A DNA stretch of 64,000 nt from Sacculina carcini (Eukaryota > Arthropoda > Thecostraca > Sacculinidae): the NCBI GenBank assembly GCA_916048095.2, contig OU696570.1:8746928-8810927 (forward strand). Reading direction: 5' to 3'. Below, in pieces: positions 54,747-63,989 of this stretch (positions are counted from its first letter, which is position 1; each line of letters opens with the position of its first letter). The notes under the pieces are model-generated. The model had not been told where the DNA came from. It ran no database searches and saw nothing but the letters and a program-made list of their open reading frames with translations. Both the position numbers and the translations under genes were made by a program.

Positions 54747-54994
54747 TTTGAAACTGAATACAAGAAATCTAAGAGAAAAACATCATTTTGAGGAGCTAAG
54801 AGTGAATAACAATTATGAAGAACATTGCATGTTTATCAAGACACCCAAGTACTGGAATCAGATAGTTGCCAAAAATGTTCCGTTTCTCGTGAATGTCCTT
54901 CTAAACGTACCTCTTAATTGACACCTCTTGCTTTCTGAGCTGTAAGGTCTTACGAGTTGTAAGCTTCGGCAGCTTTATCATCAGAACTGACTGC
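54747..54994 (+). mobile_element. LINE X, segment 4 (C-terminus)
   Basis: LKLNTRNLREKHHFEELRVN and FIKTPKYWNQIVAKNVPF give the C-terminal region of the LINE protein, ending at a stop near 54921. A short 3' stretch runs to the next LINE at about 54995. Confidence 0.65.
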
Positions 54995-55905
54995 CTCACC
55001 ATGATGAATGCCACTTCTTTTTCTGCAAATATTTCTGCTGTTGCTCGCACTTGTCATCTCATTCTACGTTCGCTATATCCTATCCGCCCTTTTCTCGACC
55101 GTCCCTCAGCTATTAAACTGATTCATTGTTTCATCTTTTCAAGAATCAACTACTGCAATTGTTTTTATTTCCATGTACCTCGCTCCTCTTTGAAAATCCT
55201 GCAACATGTCATTAATAAATCTTGTCGTTTCGTGTTTTCTCCTTCCCAGTTTCGTCATACCTCACCCTATCTCTACAATCTTCGATGGCTTCCGATCATC
55301 CCTCGCATCCACTTTAAAATTTGCTGTCTTGTTTATAAACTTTTGCATGACCCTCGGCAGCCTACATACCTCTCGCAGCTTCTTACACTCTCTAATAACT
55401 TTCTTTCCCGTCATCCACTTCCTTTATCCTGCCCACGAGCCCTCAATGAATCTACCTTGTCTAGTAAATCCTTCCCTTTCTATGCTCCACGTTTGTACAA
55501 CTCTCTTTCCTCCCATGTTATCTCCTCCACATCCTTATCATCGTTTTCCTCTTCTCTGCGCAATCATCTCTTTGATAAATCTTTTGATCATGACTCTCAC
55601 TCTCTTACTCCTTACGCTTCGCTCTGAGCCGTCATACCGTACCCGTCTCGCTTGATATATTTACTAGAAGTTTTTTTGTTGTTGTTGTTTTTTTGCTCTT
55701 TTTTACTACCATGTTTCAATTTTGCGGTGTGTGTGAATGAGTATGTTTGTGTGCGTGTGTGTGTGCTTGTGGGTGTGTGTATTGTCCGCATGTTTGTTTT
55801 CCCTAAGCGGCGTGTCTTACTTATTTGTTTATATTTTTGCACCAAGATTTGTCTTTTCGCGCGTGTGTTTTAATGTGCGCTATACAAATAAACGTTAATA
55901 ATAAT
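54995..55905 (+). mobile_element. L2-like LINE copy C, 5'-truncated 3' end
   Basis: An open frame (55001-55627) carries the RT C-terminal region: ILRSLYPIRPFLDRPSAIKL, HCFIFSRINYCNCFYFHVPR, NLRWLPIIPRIHFKICCLVY, APRLYNSL. The 3' UTR includes T-rich and GT-rich parts and ends GCGCTATACAAATAAACG followed by (TAA)-like TTAATAATAATGA, the tail style of L2-type LINEs. The tail abuts a transposase gene fragment at 55906, so this is a 5'-truncated insertion next to or into it. Confidence 0.8.
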
Positions 55906-56331
55906 GAATCCCTGTACGACGCATAAACTTCTCGAACCATCCGTGGGTGGCCTTGAAATCATCAAAGGTTGCATCTTGATGATATCCGAGTGAAGTTGCC
56001 ATGCTTTCTCGGCGATAATACCCTCACTCACACTGCCCCCTGCTAGCTGCTTTTCATTAATCCAAATCAACAGAAGTTTTTCAACGTCTTCTATCGCCTG
56101 AGACCGTTGCTTAGACAACACAGAACACCCTTAGACACACACGCATCCTTAATAGCTTCCTTTTTCTTAAGGATGGTATCAATAGTAGACTTAGCGTACT
56201 GGTACTGGGACGCTAAGTTACCAACGCACACCTCGTTCGTGTTTTTCAATGCTCTCCTGCTCGATCGTCATTTTCTTTAATGTTTTCTTAGGCTTAACAC
56301 TAGCCTGTGGTGGGGTCTTTTTCGGTCCCAT
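55906..56331 (-). pseudogene. CENPB/Tigger-type transposase N-terminus
   Basis: From an ATG at 56331: MGPKKTPPQASVKPKKTLKK, then after a frameshift GNLASQYQYAKSTIDTILKK (first helix-turn-helix), KQRSQAIEDVEKLLLIWINE and EKQLAGGSVSEGIIAEKAWQ, ending FKATHGWFEKFMRRTGI, the CENP-B/Tigger DNA-binding domain hallmark. The DDE catalytic part is missing because LINE copy C takes over at 55905. At least two frameshifts. From 56332 to 56640 the upstream sequence is GC-rich and may be its 5' region; no gene recognised there. Confidence 0.75.
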
Positions 56332-56654
56332 AATAGCAAAAGTACACTCAATATGGTCCAAGATGTCTATCAAACACAAACCACGTCGGAACTCAACGAA
56401 GGGTGGTTACGAACTGGGACGCCGTGAGCGTGCGTCAGCTTGTCGTGGCCGCCACCGTGGCGCTGTTCGACCGCGTGGTTTGGTTCTGCCGCCGAAAACT
56501 AGTTCGTCAGTAGACTATATGCTCGCGAATTTAATTTTCTTGCGGCGAAAAGTTCGTGAGCTTAAGCGTTCGTCAGCGGAGGTTTTACTGGACTACGAAA
56601 CTTTCGCCTACCTAAGGGATGGAACGTAGCTGGATACACACTCAAAATCTAAAC

Positions 56655-56810
56655 AATCTACGAAAAAGTCCAAAATTCACATATATGAAAATTGAATAGC
56701 ATATTATAGGACCTTTGACAACATATTTCGGCATATTCGTCACATAATAAAAACCAAACGCCAAAAAGTATAACAAAATATCACTAATCACCATAATTAT
56801 CCAATATTTC
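56655..56810. repeat. Dispersed repeat shared with the RBM24/38 intron
   Basis: TCTACGAAAAAGTCCAAAAT near 56660 and AAACGCCAAAAAGTAT near 56756 match 12966-13420 in the same order. It lies immediately 3' of the AAMP stop codon, within 215 bp, so it may supply part of that gene's 3' UTR. Confidence 0.5.
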
Positions 56811-56868
56811 ATTTTACAACACAAATAACTACACAGCACGGTTTCTCGGTCCCTGCGTCCTGATGTCG

Positions 56869-58365
56869 CTATATTTTCGCAGCATTCAAATTGAACACAC
56901 ACAACTTGCCGTCGTCCATAGCTGCCAGCAAAGTGGAACCGTCGGCACTGACGCACATATCGAGCACGTGACAGCGCGAAGTCGACGTGAATCGGCGCAC
57001 CACCGAACCTGTCCTAGCATCTACCTGCACCGCGCTGCCGTCCAGACAGCCGACCAGCACATGCGGCGCCCCATGTGGCGCATTCCACCAGCACAGCCGC
57101 GAACCGCCGGCGCCCGTGTCTACGCGGTAACGCACGCGACGTGACGCAACGTCCCACACGCTCAACTGGCCCGAGGTTGTAACACTAGCCAGCAGCGACG
57201 AATGGTCGTGGCAAAACATCACCTGCTCCACACCGTCATCTTCGCTGCCGCTGTTACTGCCACTCGCACCAACGGTTCTGCCAATGGCACGACACGCAAG
57301 CGTGCCCACATGACGCAACTGACATGCCTGCATGTTGGTGGAAGCGGCCGTCCTATCGTCTGTCACGCTCATCAAACGTACACTGCCATCAAGCCCAGCC
57401 GAAGCCATCAGCTGGCCGTCAGCGCGCACGTGCATACATGTCACGGCGGCCACGTGGCCGTCGCTAGAACCTGCCACGCAACGCCCGAGTGTGGCTCCTG
57501 ACCGCAGGTGCACTAGCCGCACCGAACCGTCGCCGTGACCCACCGCCAGTCGCAAACAAGCACCCAAGCTCGGCTGTGACACCAGAACACCCACCGTGCA
57601 ACTGCTGCCACATCCGGGCAGCATGCGACACTGTGTCGTCGCGTACTCACCATGATCGCCCGGCGGCGTCCAACAGTCGGCTAACGGTGGACACTCTATG
57701 GCCGGCGGCTTGCCAGCGATGCGCCACATCCACACGTCGCCTGCCGCAGTGCCGCACAACACAATGTTTGTGGCCGCGCCGGGATGCCACAACAGCCAGT
57801 TGAGATCGCTGCCGGTGTGCATGCTGCACACCAGCCGAAACATTACGGCACCCTCACCTTGTGGTGAGTTGGCCGGCAGGTCATAAACACGGATACCGCC
57901 GGCCAGGTCGCCAACGGCCAGCCGCCGGCAGTTGTCACTCATCACTGTGTGAGTGACTGAATCACTTGCTCCTTGTGTGACACGCGCCAGCAAGGGGTAT
58001 GCCTTGAGCGGCCGAGATATATCAACATCAGAGTGCGCATAATCGGCGGGAGGCAGGTGCCAGACGGCAAATGTGTCATCCTCGCCGCCGGTGACAGCCA
58101 CTCGACCATTATGAACCACACAGCATGTGAAAACCGAGCCTTGATGCGCCGTGATTGTCATCCGTGTCATATCGCTCACTGTCTCCTCGTATGCCATGTT
58201 GCTGATGTCAGACATACCACCGTCTTGATCGAGACACATCACATGCTGGAGCTCGTCGTCACTACCACAGTCTGAGTCTGCGTCCAGCTCTGCATGCTGA
58301 TCAGTCAAAACGTTCATGTCGTCGCAGTCGGAGCCGCCTCCATTATCATTGCCATTCTGTGACAT
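56869..58365 (-). CDS. AAMP: AAMP-like WD40-repeat protein, single exon
   Basis: A 498-residue intact frame with an acidic N-terminal region (residues 12-50) then WD40 repeats. Diagnostic matches to angio-associated migratory cell protein are AHQGSVFTCCVVHNGRVAVT with GGEDDTFAVWHL (about 73-104), SDLNWLLWHPGAATNIVLCG and TAAGDVWMWRI (about 186-216), VEQVMFCHDHSSLLASV with LSVWDVASRRVRYR (about 379-414), and LVGCLDGSAVQVDARTG (about 437-453). It is longer than vertebrate AAMP (434 residues) because of extended loops. No intron is seen, and GC content is well above the flanks. Vertebrate AAMP is linked to cell migration; the yeast relative Sqt1 chaperones a ribosomal protein. No poly(A)-like tract marks a retrocopy. 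Confidence 0.9.
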   Translation of the reverse strand: MSQNGNDNGGGSDCDDMNVLTDQHAELDADSDCGSDDELQHVMCLDQDGGMSDISNMAYEETVSDMTRMTITAHQGSVFTCCVVHNGRVAVTGGEDDTFAVWHLPPADYAHSDVDISRPLKAYPLLARVTQGASDSVTHTVMSDNCRRLAVGDLAGGIRVYDLPANSPQGEGAVMFRLVCSMHTGSDLNWLLWHPGAATNIVLCGTAAGDVWMWRIAGKPPAIECPPLADCWTPPGDHGEYATTQCRMLPGCGSSCTVGVLVSQPSLGACLRLAVGHGDGSVRLVHLRSGATLGRCVAGSSDGHVAAVTCMHVRADGQLMASAGLDGSVRLMSVTDDRTAASTNMQACQLRHVGTLACRAIGRTVGASGSNSGSEDDGVEQVMFCHDHSSLLASVTTSGQLSVWDVASRRVRYRVDTGAGGSRLCWWNAPHGAPHVLVGCLDGSAVQVDARTGSVVRRFTSTSRCHVLDMCVSADGSTLLAAMDDGKLCVFNLNAAKI

Positions 58366-58708
58366 TGTAGAACTGAAATGTCAGTATTTTCCTACAGATG
58401 TGATGAAAATGGTTAATTTAAATCGCCGATCAGTTGAAGGTCGACCAGGGTAATTGATGTCAAACACTGAAATACACAGATCCAATACACAGTCAGTGGG
58501 AACACGGATTAAACTAATTCTTTATACATTTCATTGACAATTATACATAAAAACAGCCTAGCCTGAATATACCCCGCGACCAAATAATAAATTCTTCGTC
58601 ACCAACATTCCGCAAATAAGACAATTCATATTCTACCGCCCAAATAAATATCACACGTATGGTTTTGCCACAACAACAACAAAAACAACAACAACAAAAA
58701 CAACAACA
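58366..58708. other. AAMP upstream region and (CAA)n tract
   Basis: AT-rich sequence with no recognised gene; presumably the AAMP 5' UTR and promoter lie here. A (CAA)n/(CAAAAA)n tract at 58670-58708 leads directly into the 5' end of the AC-rich LINE. Confidence 0.5.
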
Positions 58709-58963
58709 GGTCCTGGAGCTGCGACGTCTACGTCGTGGGACCACCCTCCAGTCTGGAGGCCAGACCGCAGCAACAACCCTTCCAGCCTCGTCAGAACGAC
58801 GGGGCTGTCGAGCTCCTGGGATCGGCTTCGGTCACCCGGGTTCCACAGGTCTTTTTTCTTTTTTTCAGCTCTGTTCAACTGGCAAAAATCGTGACGCCAC
58901 GCTACACATACACAAACAACAGACACTGTACCAACACCGCTCGCCTCACTTTCATTTCCACGC
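58709..58963 (+). promoter_or_regulatory. Structured 5' UTR of the AC-rich LINE
   Basis: Contains hairpins CGACGT-CT-ACGTCG (about 58720-58735) and CCTCCAG-T-CTGGAGG (about 58743-58760), plus GGGATCGGCTTCGGTCACCC. The minus copy keeps both stems although the second loop differs. 5' UTRs of LINEs often hold the internal promoter; that is inference here. Confidence 0.5.
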
Positions 58964-61264
58964 ATGTCACCGTCTCCTGCGGGGGTGTCGAGATATGACC
59001 CGCTCGCGATCATTGCTCGTATGCTCATACTCGCAGGAGACGTAGAACCAAATCCAGGCCCAAGACACACATACACCTGCCACATATGTACACAGCCACT
59101 CACAACACGTCGACACACGAAAGGCGCAGTTCAGTGTAACTCCTGCATGAACTGGTGCCACACCACATGCACATCACTTCACAACATCACACAATACACG
59201 CGCTCATTCATCTGCTCATTATGCGCACCAAACTCATCAACACCTGCACGTACACCGACACTGGTACATTCACCAACATCAGTCACCCCTGTTTCATCAC
59301 CATCAACATCACCATCGCGGTCATCAGCACCACCGACATCACCATCATTCCCATCTTCACATACAACTCGTTCATCCTCACACTCACCAACAACTTCGTC
59401 CTCCTCCCAAGCATCACCTTCACTATCAACTCCTTCCTCACTATCATCACCATCAGTTCTCCCATCATCACCACACTCATCAAAACATTCACCACCACCA
59501 CCACCTCCACCATCAACTCAACACCTCAACAACACTCTCACTCGCACAAACACCAACATACACCGCACACACAACATCAACATTCTCCAGCTCAACATCG
59601 ACGGCATCAACACAAAAAAACATGAACTAACACACTTCTTCACACGACACTCCATTCACATAGCACTCATACAGGAAACAAAATTGCAACAGCACCACAG
59701 AACACCCACCTTTCACAATTACACCATCATCCGTCAAGACCGCACTAGCGGTCGAGGCGGTGGCCTCATCACACTTATACACAGAACAATCAACTTCACA
59801 AACACCAGCACACAGACTCAAGTATTACTACCATCAAACGACACCTCAACAGAATTACAGTCGATTCAAATACGCACAGGCACACATTCACACATTTCAA
59901 TAATCAACGTCTACATTCCACAGCAAACTTCACCAACAGTACCTCGCAACTACACACCAGATATACGCAACCTCACAAACACACCTAACATAATACTGGG
60001 TGGAGACATCAACGCCAAAGATCCTGCAAGGTACAGCCACAATCCACTAACCAACAGAGGCACAGACATACTTCAACAAACAAAACACCTCTACATACTC
60101 AACAACACTCACCAACACACTCACACCACACATCAGGCACACTATCATCCGACATCACCCGACATCACATTTTGCACACCAAATCTCATCCACACAACCA
60201 CTTGGAAGGTGGTCAAAGAGCTTGGCTCAGACCACCTACCAATCGTCATCACCACCAAAATCAGAACAGCACCAAACACACCCAGACGCACTTACACAAA
60301 TAACACAAAAGCCAATTGGTCACAATTCACACACGACACGGAGCTAGCATTTACACAACTCAACACAACATACATCACAGACATAAACAAATCAGTGCAA
60401 ACATTCAACGACATCATACACAAGGCAGACAAACAACACATCCCAAAAGGTCACAGAAAACACCAGAACCCAAACTTTACACAAGAAATACACACACTCA
60501 TCAAACAACGCGACACACTGAAACACTCTCCGACACCACACTCACACAATACACCAGAACAAATACACACACTCAACACTACAATCAACAGCAAAATACA
60601 CGAACAAAAATCACACAACTGGCACAACTACATAAAAACACTAGATCACAGACCAAACACCCCAAAATTATACAACACACTCTCAAACAGCAATATAAGA
60701 CGCACACACGCAGCCATCACGACCTACACAAGAACAGTACCTTCAAATCAACAACAAGCAAACACACTCATTAATCATTACTCTCACATCAGCCACATCA
60801 CTCCTACACAAAAAGACAGGACAATCATCAGACGTAAACACAAATTCAGCACATATCCACTATACACACCTTTCACATATGCACAGACACGACACATAAT
60901 ACACAAAATAAAACAATCATCAGCCTGTGGTCCAGATGGAATAAGTAACATCCATCTGAAACATCTTGGACCACAAGGCATACAGACACTCACCAGCCTA
61001 TCCAACTACAGCTACTCACACAACATAATACCTCACATCTGGAAAACGGGAATCATCATCACAATACACAAACAAGGCACGGACCCCACTCTACCTTCTT
61101 CACATCGTCCAACCACACTGCTCTGCACACCATCAACAATCACAGAACGCCTCATACTCAAACTCATCACATCACAAATCCCACTCTCACAATCACAACA
61201 CGGCTTCAGATCACTGCACTCTACAACCATACTGCTCACAAAACTCACAGACTATGATGGGTAA
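58964..61264 (+). pseudogene. AC-rich LINE main frame: 2A, PHD finger, endonuclease, RT start
   Basis: A 766-residue frame. N-terminus MSPSPAGVSRYDPLAIIA then a 2A motif ending PGP (residues 26-33). PHD-type finger CHICTQ...CNSCMNWCHTTC...CSLC (about residues 39-85). Ser/Pro/Thr linker to about 200. AP endonuclease: INILQLNIDGI, LIQETKLQQH, SGRGGGLITLI, LGGDINAKDPARYS, GSDHLPIVIT. RT start: ACGPDGISNIHLKHLG and QHGFRSLHSTTILLT. It ends at a stop after TDYDG where RT should continue; the next RT block starts at 61254 one frame over. A 12-bp deletion near 60680 relative to the minus copy keeps frame. Confidence 0.9.
59039..59062 (+). other. 2A ribosome-skipping motif DVEPNPGP
   Basis: Codes DVEPNPGP, preceded by ARMLILAG, which fits the consensus D-V/I-E-x-N-P-G-P with a hydrophobic upstream helix. 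In known 2A sequences the ribosome skips the Gly-Pro bond and continues. Here it would release a ~32-residue leader from the LINE protein. 2As are documented in APE-type non-LTR retrotransposons; skipping by this one is inferred. Confidence 0.85.
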
Positions 61265-62590
61265 CATAAACACAACAAAACCACCACACCGAACACTACT
61301 CATAACACTCGACATCAGCAAAGCCTTCGACAGAGTTCCACGTCACAATCTCACAAACAAAATACTCAACACCACACTTCACAATAACACAAAGAGATGG
61401 TTGGCCAACTATCTCGCTGGCAGATGCGCCCATGTGAGGTACAACGGACAATCATCTCACACACGCAACATAACAAACGGAGTCCCTCAGGGCTCCGTTT
61501 TAGCACCAACACTATTCAACCTATACCTACATGACATGCCAGCACCCAACACTCCACCCATACAGATATCATCATATGCAGACGACATAACAATCACAAG
61601 CACACACAGACACGCCGACACAGCAGTGCACACACTACAACCTTAGATCAACACACTACAATGGTTCACCACAAACCAACTGAACATTGCACCGGCCAAA
61701 TCCACAGCCACACTCATTACCAACTAGACATCAGAACACAACTACACACCCCAAATCACTATCGACAACACGATCATCCCACCACGCACACACCAAAAAT
61801 ACTAGGCGTCACATACGACACACACCTCTCATTCAAACAACACGTCACCAACATCAAAACCAAATTCACCCCACGCCTCAACACACTGAAAGCACTCTCA
61901 CACACAACTTTCGGACACAACAAAGACACCACAACCACCATATACAAACAATACATCCGATCCGCGATATAATATGCTAGCCCCGCATGGGCCAGCAATC
62001 TCGCAACACGCCACACCAACACACTTCAAACACTTCAAAACACCGCACTCAGAACAATCACAGGATGCACAGCCACCACACCAGTAGACCACCTCCATCA
62101 CGAAACTAAAATCCTCAAATTGACACACAACCTAGACATGAGAGGCACACAAACACTCGCAGCAGCAGTCACCAACACAGCACATCCACTACATCACCTC
62201 ACAACACAACACAAGACAACACAAACATAAACATAAAAACAACACCAATCACACTATACCACAGACAAATTTTCAAATCACTTCCACCAGCTCCCCCACG
62301 CACATCAATCAAAAAACACATACACACAGAGATCGCACGGAAAGCCATACACTCACTACAACACAATACACTCCTACAAAGACACCCACCGGACATACAC
62401 AAATAAGAAAACACACTCACACGCGAATACAAGGTGCATCTGGCCAGGTTGAGATGCGGTCATCATCCTGCCCTTCTGTCATATCAGAAAAGGTTGAATG
62501 ACTCAATCCATGACACCTGTCCAGATTGCAATTCAGCACCACACACCATCACACACATCATGGAGCACTGCACAGCACACACACAACTCA
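61254..62590 (+). pseudogene. AC-rich LINE plus copy: RT catalytic part and C-terminal domain, broken
   Basis: RT: LITLDISKAFDRVPRHNLTN (Asp), GVPQGSVLAPTLFNLYLHDM, SSYADDITITSTH (YADD), LGVTYDTHLSFKQHVTNIKT, YASPAWASNLATRHTNTLQT. C-terminal HLARLRCGHHPALLSYQKRL with CPDCNSAPHTITHIMEHC. Lesions: frame change at 61254-61264, TAG 61644-61646, TAG 61725-61727, frame change near 61795, TAA 61970-61972, then further frame changes. The first five coincide with those in the minus copy. Confidence 0.85.
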
Positions 62591-62758
62591 TTCGTTCGTT
62601 ATTTGTGTTTATGGGGTGCACCGGCCTCTGGGACCATACGGCACCCCCCAGTCTATTCACAGCCCAAACACCCTAAAATGATGGACATGAGGAATGGAAT
62701 GATGAAATAAATAAGTGTGATAGTGAACAAAATGAATGTGAAAGTCAAGAAATAAAAC

Positions 62759-63340
62759 TCAATAAATAATTCTAAAAGGCAAAAGCCGTAAAAACTCAAA
62801 AATGCGGCCCTCAATGACCGCCGATTGCTCCTGTCCGAGAACATCGTGAATAGTCCGAACGGATCTAAGAAAACGCTGACGCGCCTCTGAGAATGATGGG
62901 CATTCCACCAGGATGTGCTGCACGGAGAGACGCGCATTACATGCGCTCCACGTGGGTTCAGGTTGGCCGAGTAGAAGATGGCGATGCGTATCGTACGTGT
63001 GACCCACACGCAGACGACAGAGCGCCACTTCCTCGGACCTCTTCCGGCGACAAGAGCACATCCAATGTCCGATTTCGGGCTCCACAGCTTTTAATTTGTT
63101 AGAACCACATCCGTCCCAGGAGAGCTGCCAGCGAGAACGGATAAAACGATGTATAATAGGATAAAAGTCCGAATACGGAATGGGAAAGTTAAAATAAAAT
63201 GAATACAAGTCTCGTTCAGCAGCTCTTTTTGCGGCTCTGTCAGCTCGCTCGTTGCCCAAAATACCAATATGGGCCGGAATCCAGCAGAACTTTACACGCT
63301 TGCCCTGGTGGTGGATGATGTCAAGAGAGATAAAAATCAT
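62759..63340 (-). pseudogene. LINE RNase H C-terminus and Cys/His tail domain
   Basis: VKFCWIPAHIGILGNERADR with AAKRAAERD is the last RNase H block (catalytic Asp in ERAD). It is followed by the tail HWMCSCRRKRSEEVALCRLR, VGHTYDTHRHLLLGQPEP, then ARLSVQHILVECPSFSEARQ. The reading frame is open to the stop at 62759. Upstream it enters the duplicated segment, which breaks continuity with the N-half. Confidence 0.8.
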
Positions 63341-63793
63341 CTGTATAAGAGGATGTAAGGAGAAAGACGATAATGAAGTTAAAGCACTAAGGGAGTCAGA
63401 TAAAACTATGAAAAAGAAGATGAGCGAATAAAAACCAGGGCCAGCAGGATAGCGTGAAGTTCAGCCGTGTAAATGGAGGCGCTCGGTGGCAGCGTGCTCG
63501 AGCGGCACGTACCTCCACTTACAAACGCACAACCCACACCACTGGCCAACCCACACCACTGGATGATGTCAAGAGAGATGAAAATCCTCTGTATAAGAGG
63601 ATGTAAGGAGAAAAACGATAATGAAGTTAAAGCACTAAGGGAGTCAGATAAAACTATGAAAAAGAAGATGAGCGAATAAAAACCAGGGCCAGCAGGATAG
63701 CGTGAAGTTCAGCCGTGTAAATGGAGGCGCTCGGTGGCAGCGTGCTCGAGCGGCACGTACCTCCACTTATAAAAGCACAAACCACACCACTGG
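63313..63793. repeat. Tandem duplication inside the LINE RNase H, 248-bp period
   Basis: About 233 bp starting GGATGATGTCAAGAGAGAT at 63313 is repeated at 63561 with few changes (AAAATCAT/AAAATCCT, GAAAGACG/GAAAAACG, CTTACAAACG/CTTATAAAAG). A CCACACCACTGG word at both ends of the first unit may have served as the recombination point. The duplication disrupts the RNase H frame. Confidence 0.9.
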
Positions 63794-63989
63794 CCGACTT
63801 AGATCCATCAGTGTACACGGCAGTATATCGTCCGTAAGAATGAATTCGCTCCAGTGTGTTTGAGCCAAGCACACTGGGCACTGTAAGGTGTTTCGGCAGA
63901 GCTGCTAACGAGACGTCAACCTCGGGTGTGACCAATTCCCAGGGTGAATCCGCCGTGTATTCTTGTCTGAGGACGTCGTTAGCACCCAT
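63654..63989 (-). pseudogene. LINE RNase H N-terminal half
   Basis: RYTAVYTDGSKSASGVVCAF (first catalytic Asp in YTDGS) and SASIYTAELHAILLALVFI (catalytic Glu in TAEL) are the first RNase H blocks, preceded by a linker (PEVDVSLAALPKHLTVPSVL). The frame then enters the duplicated segment and stops. The RT upstream is outside the window. Confidence 0.8.

Larger units (their letters stand above)
58709..62590 (+). mobile_element. AC-rich LINE with 2A/PHD N-terminus, plus copy, 3' truncated
   Basis: 5' end GGTCCTGGAGCTGCGACGTC after (CAA)n, as in the minus copy. It carries a structured 5' UTR with hairpins, a 766-residue frame, then RT and C-terminal pieces in changing frames. It ends within the C-terminal domain at HTITHIMEHCTAHTQL near 62590, where the 3' end of another LINE on the opposite strand begins. 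The expected (CAA)n tail is missing. Coding strand is extremely A+C rich. Confidence 0.9.

Noticed and set aside
56249..56629. 126-residue basic protein on the plus strand
   Set aside because: Overlaps the Tigger-type transposase start on the other strand, has no recognisable domain, and its N-terminus is the antisense of that gene.
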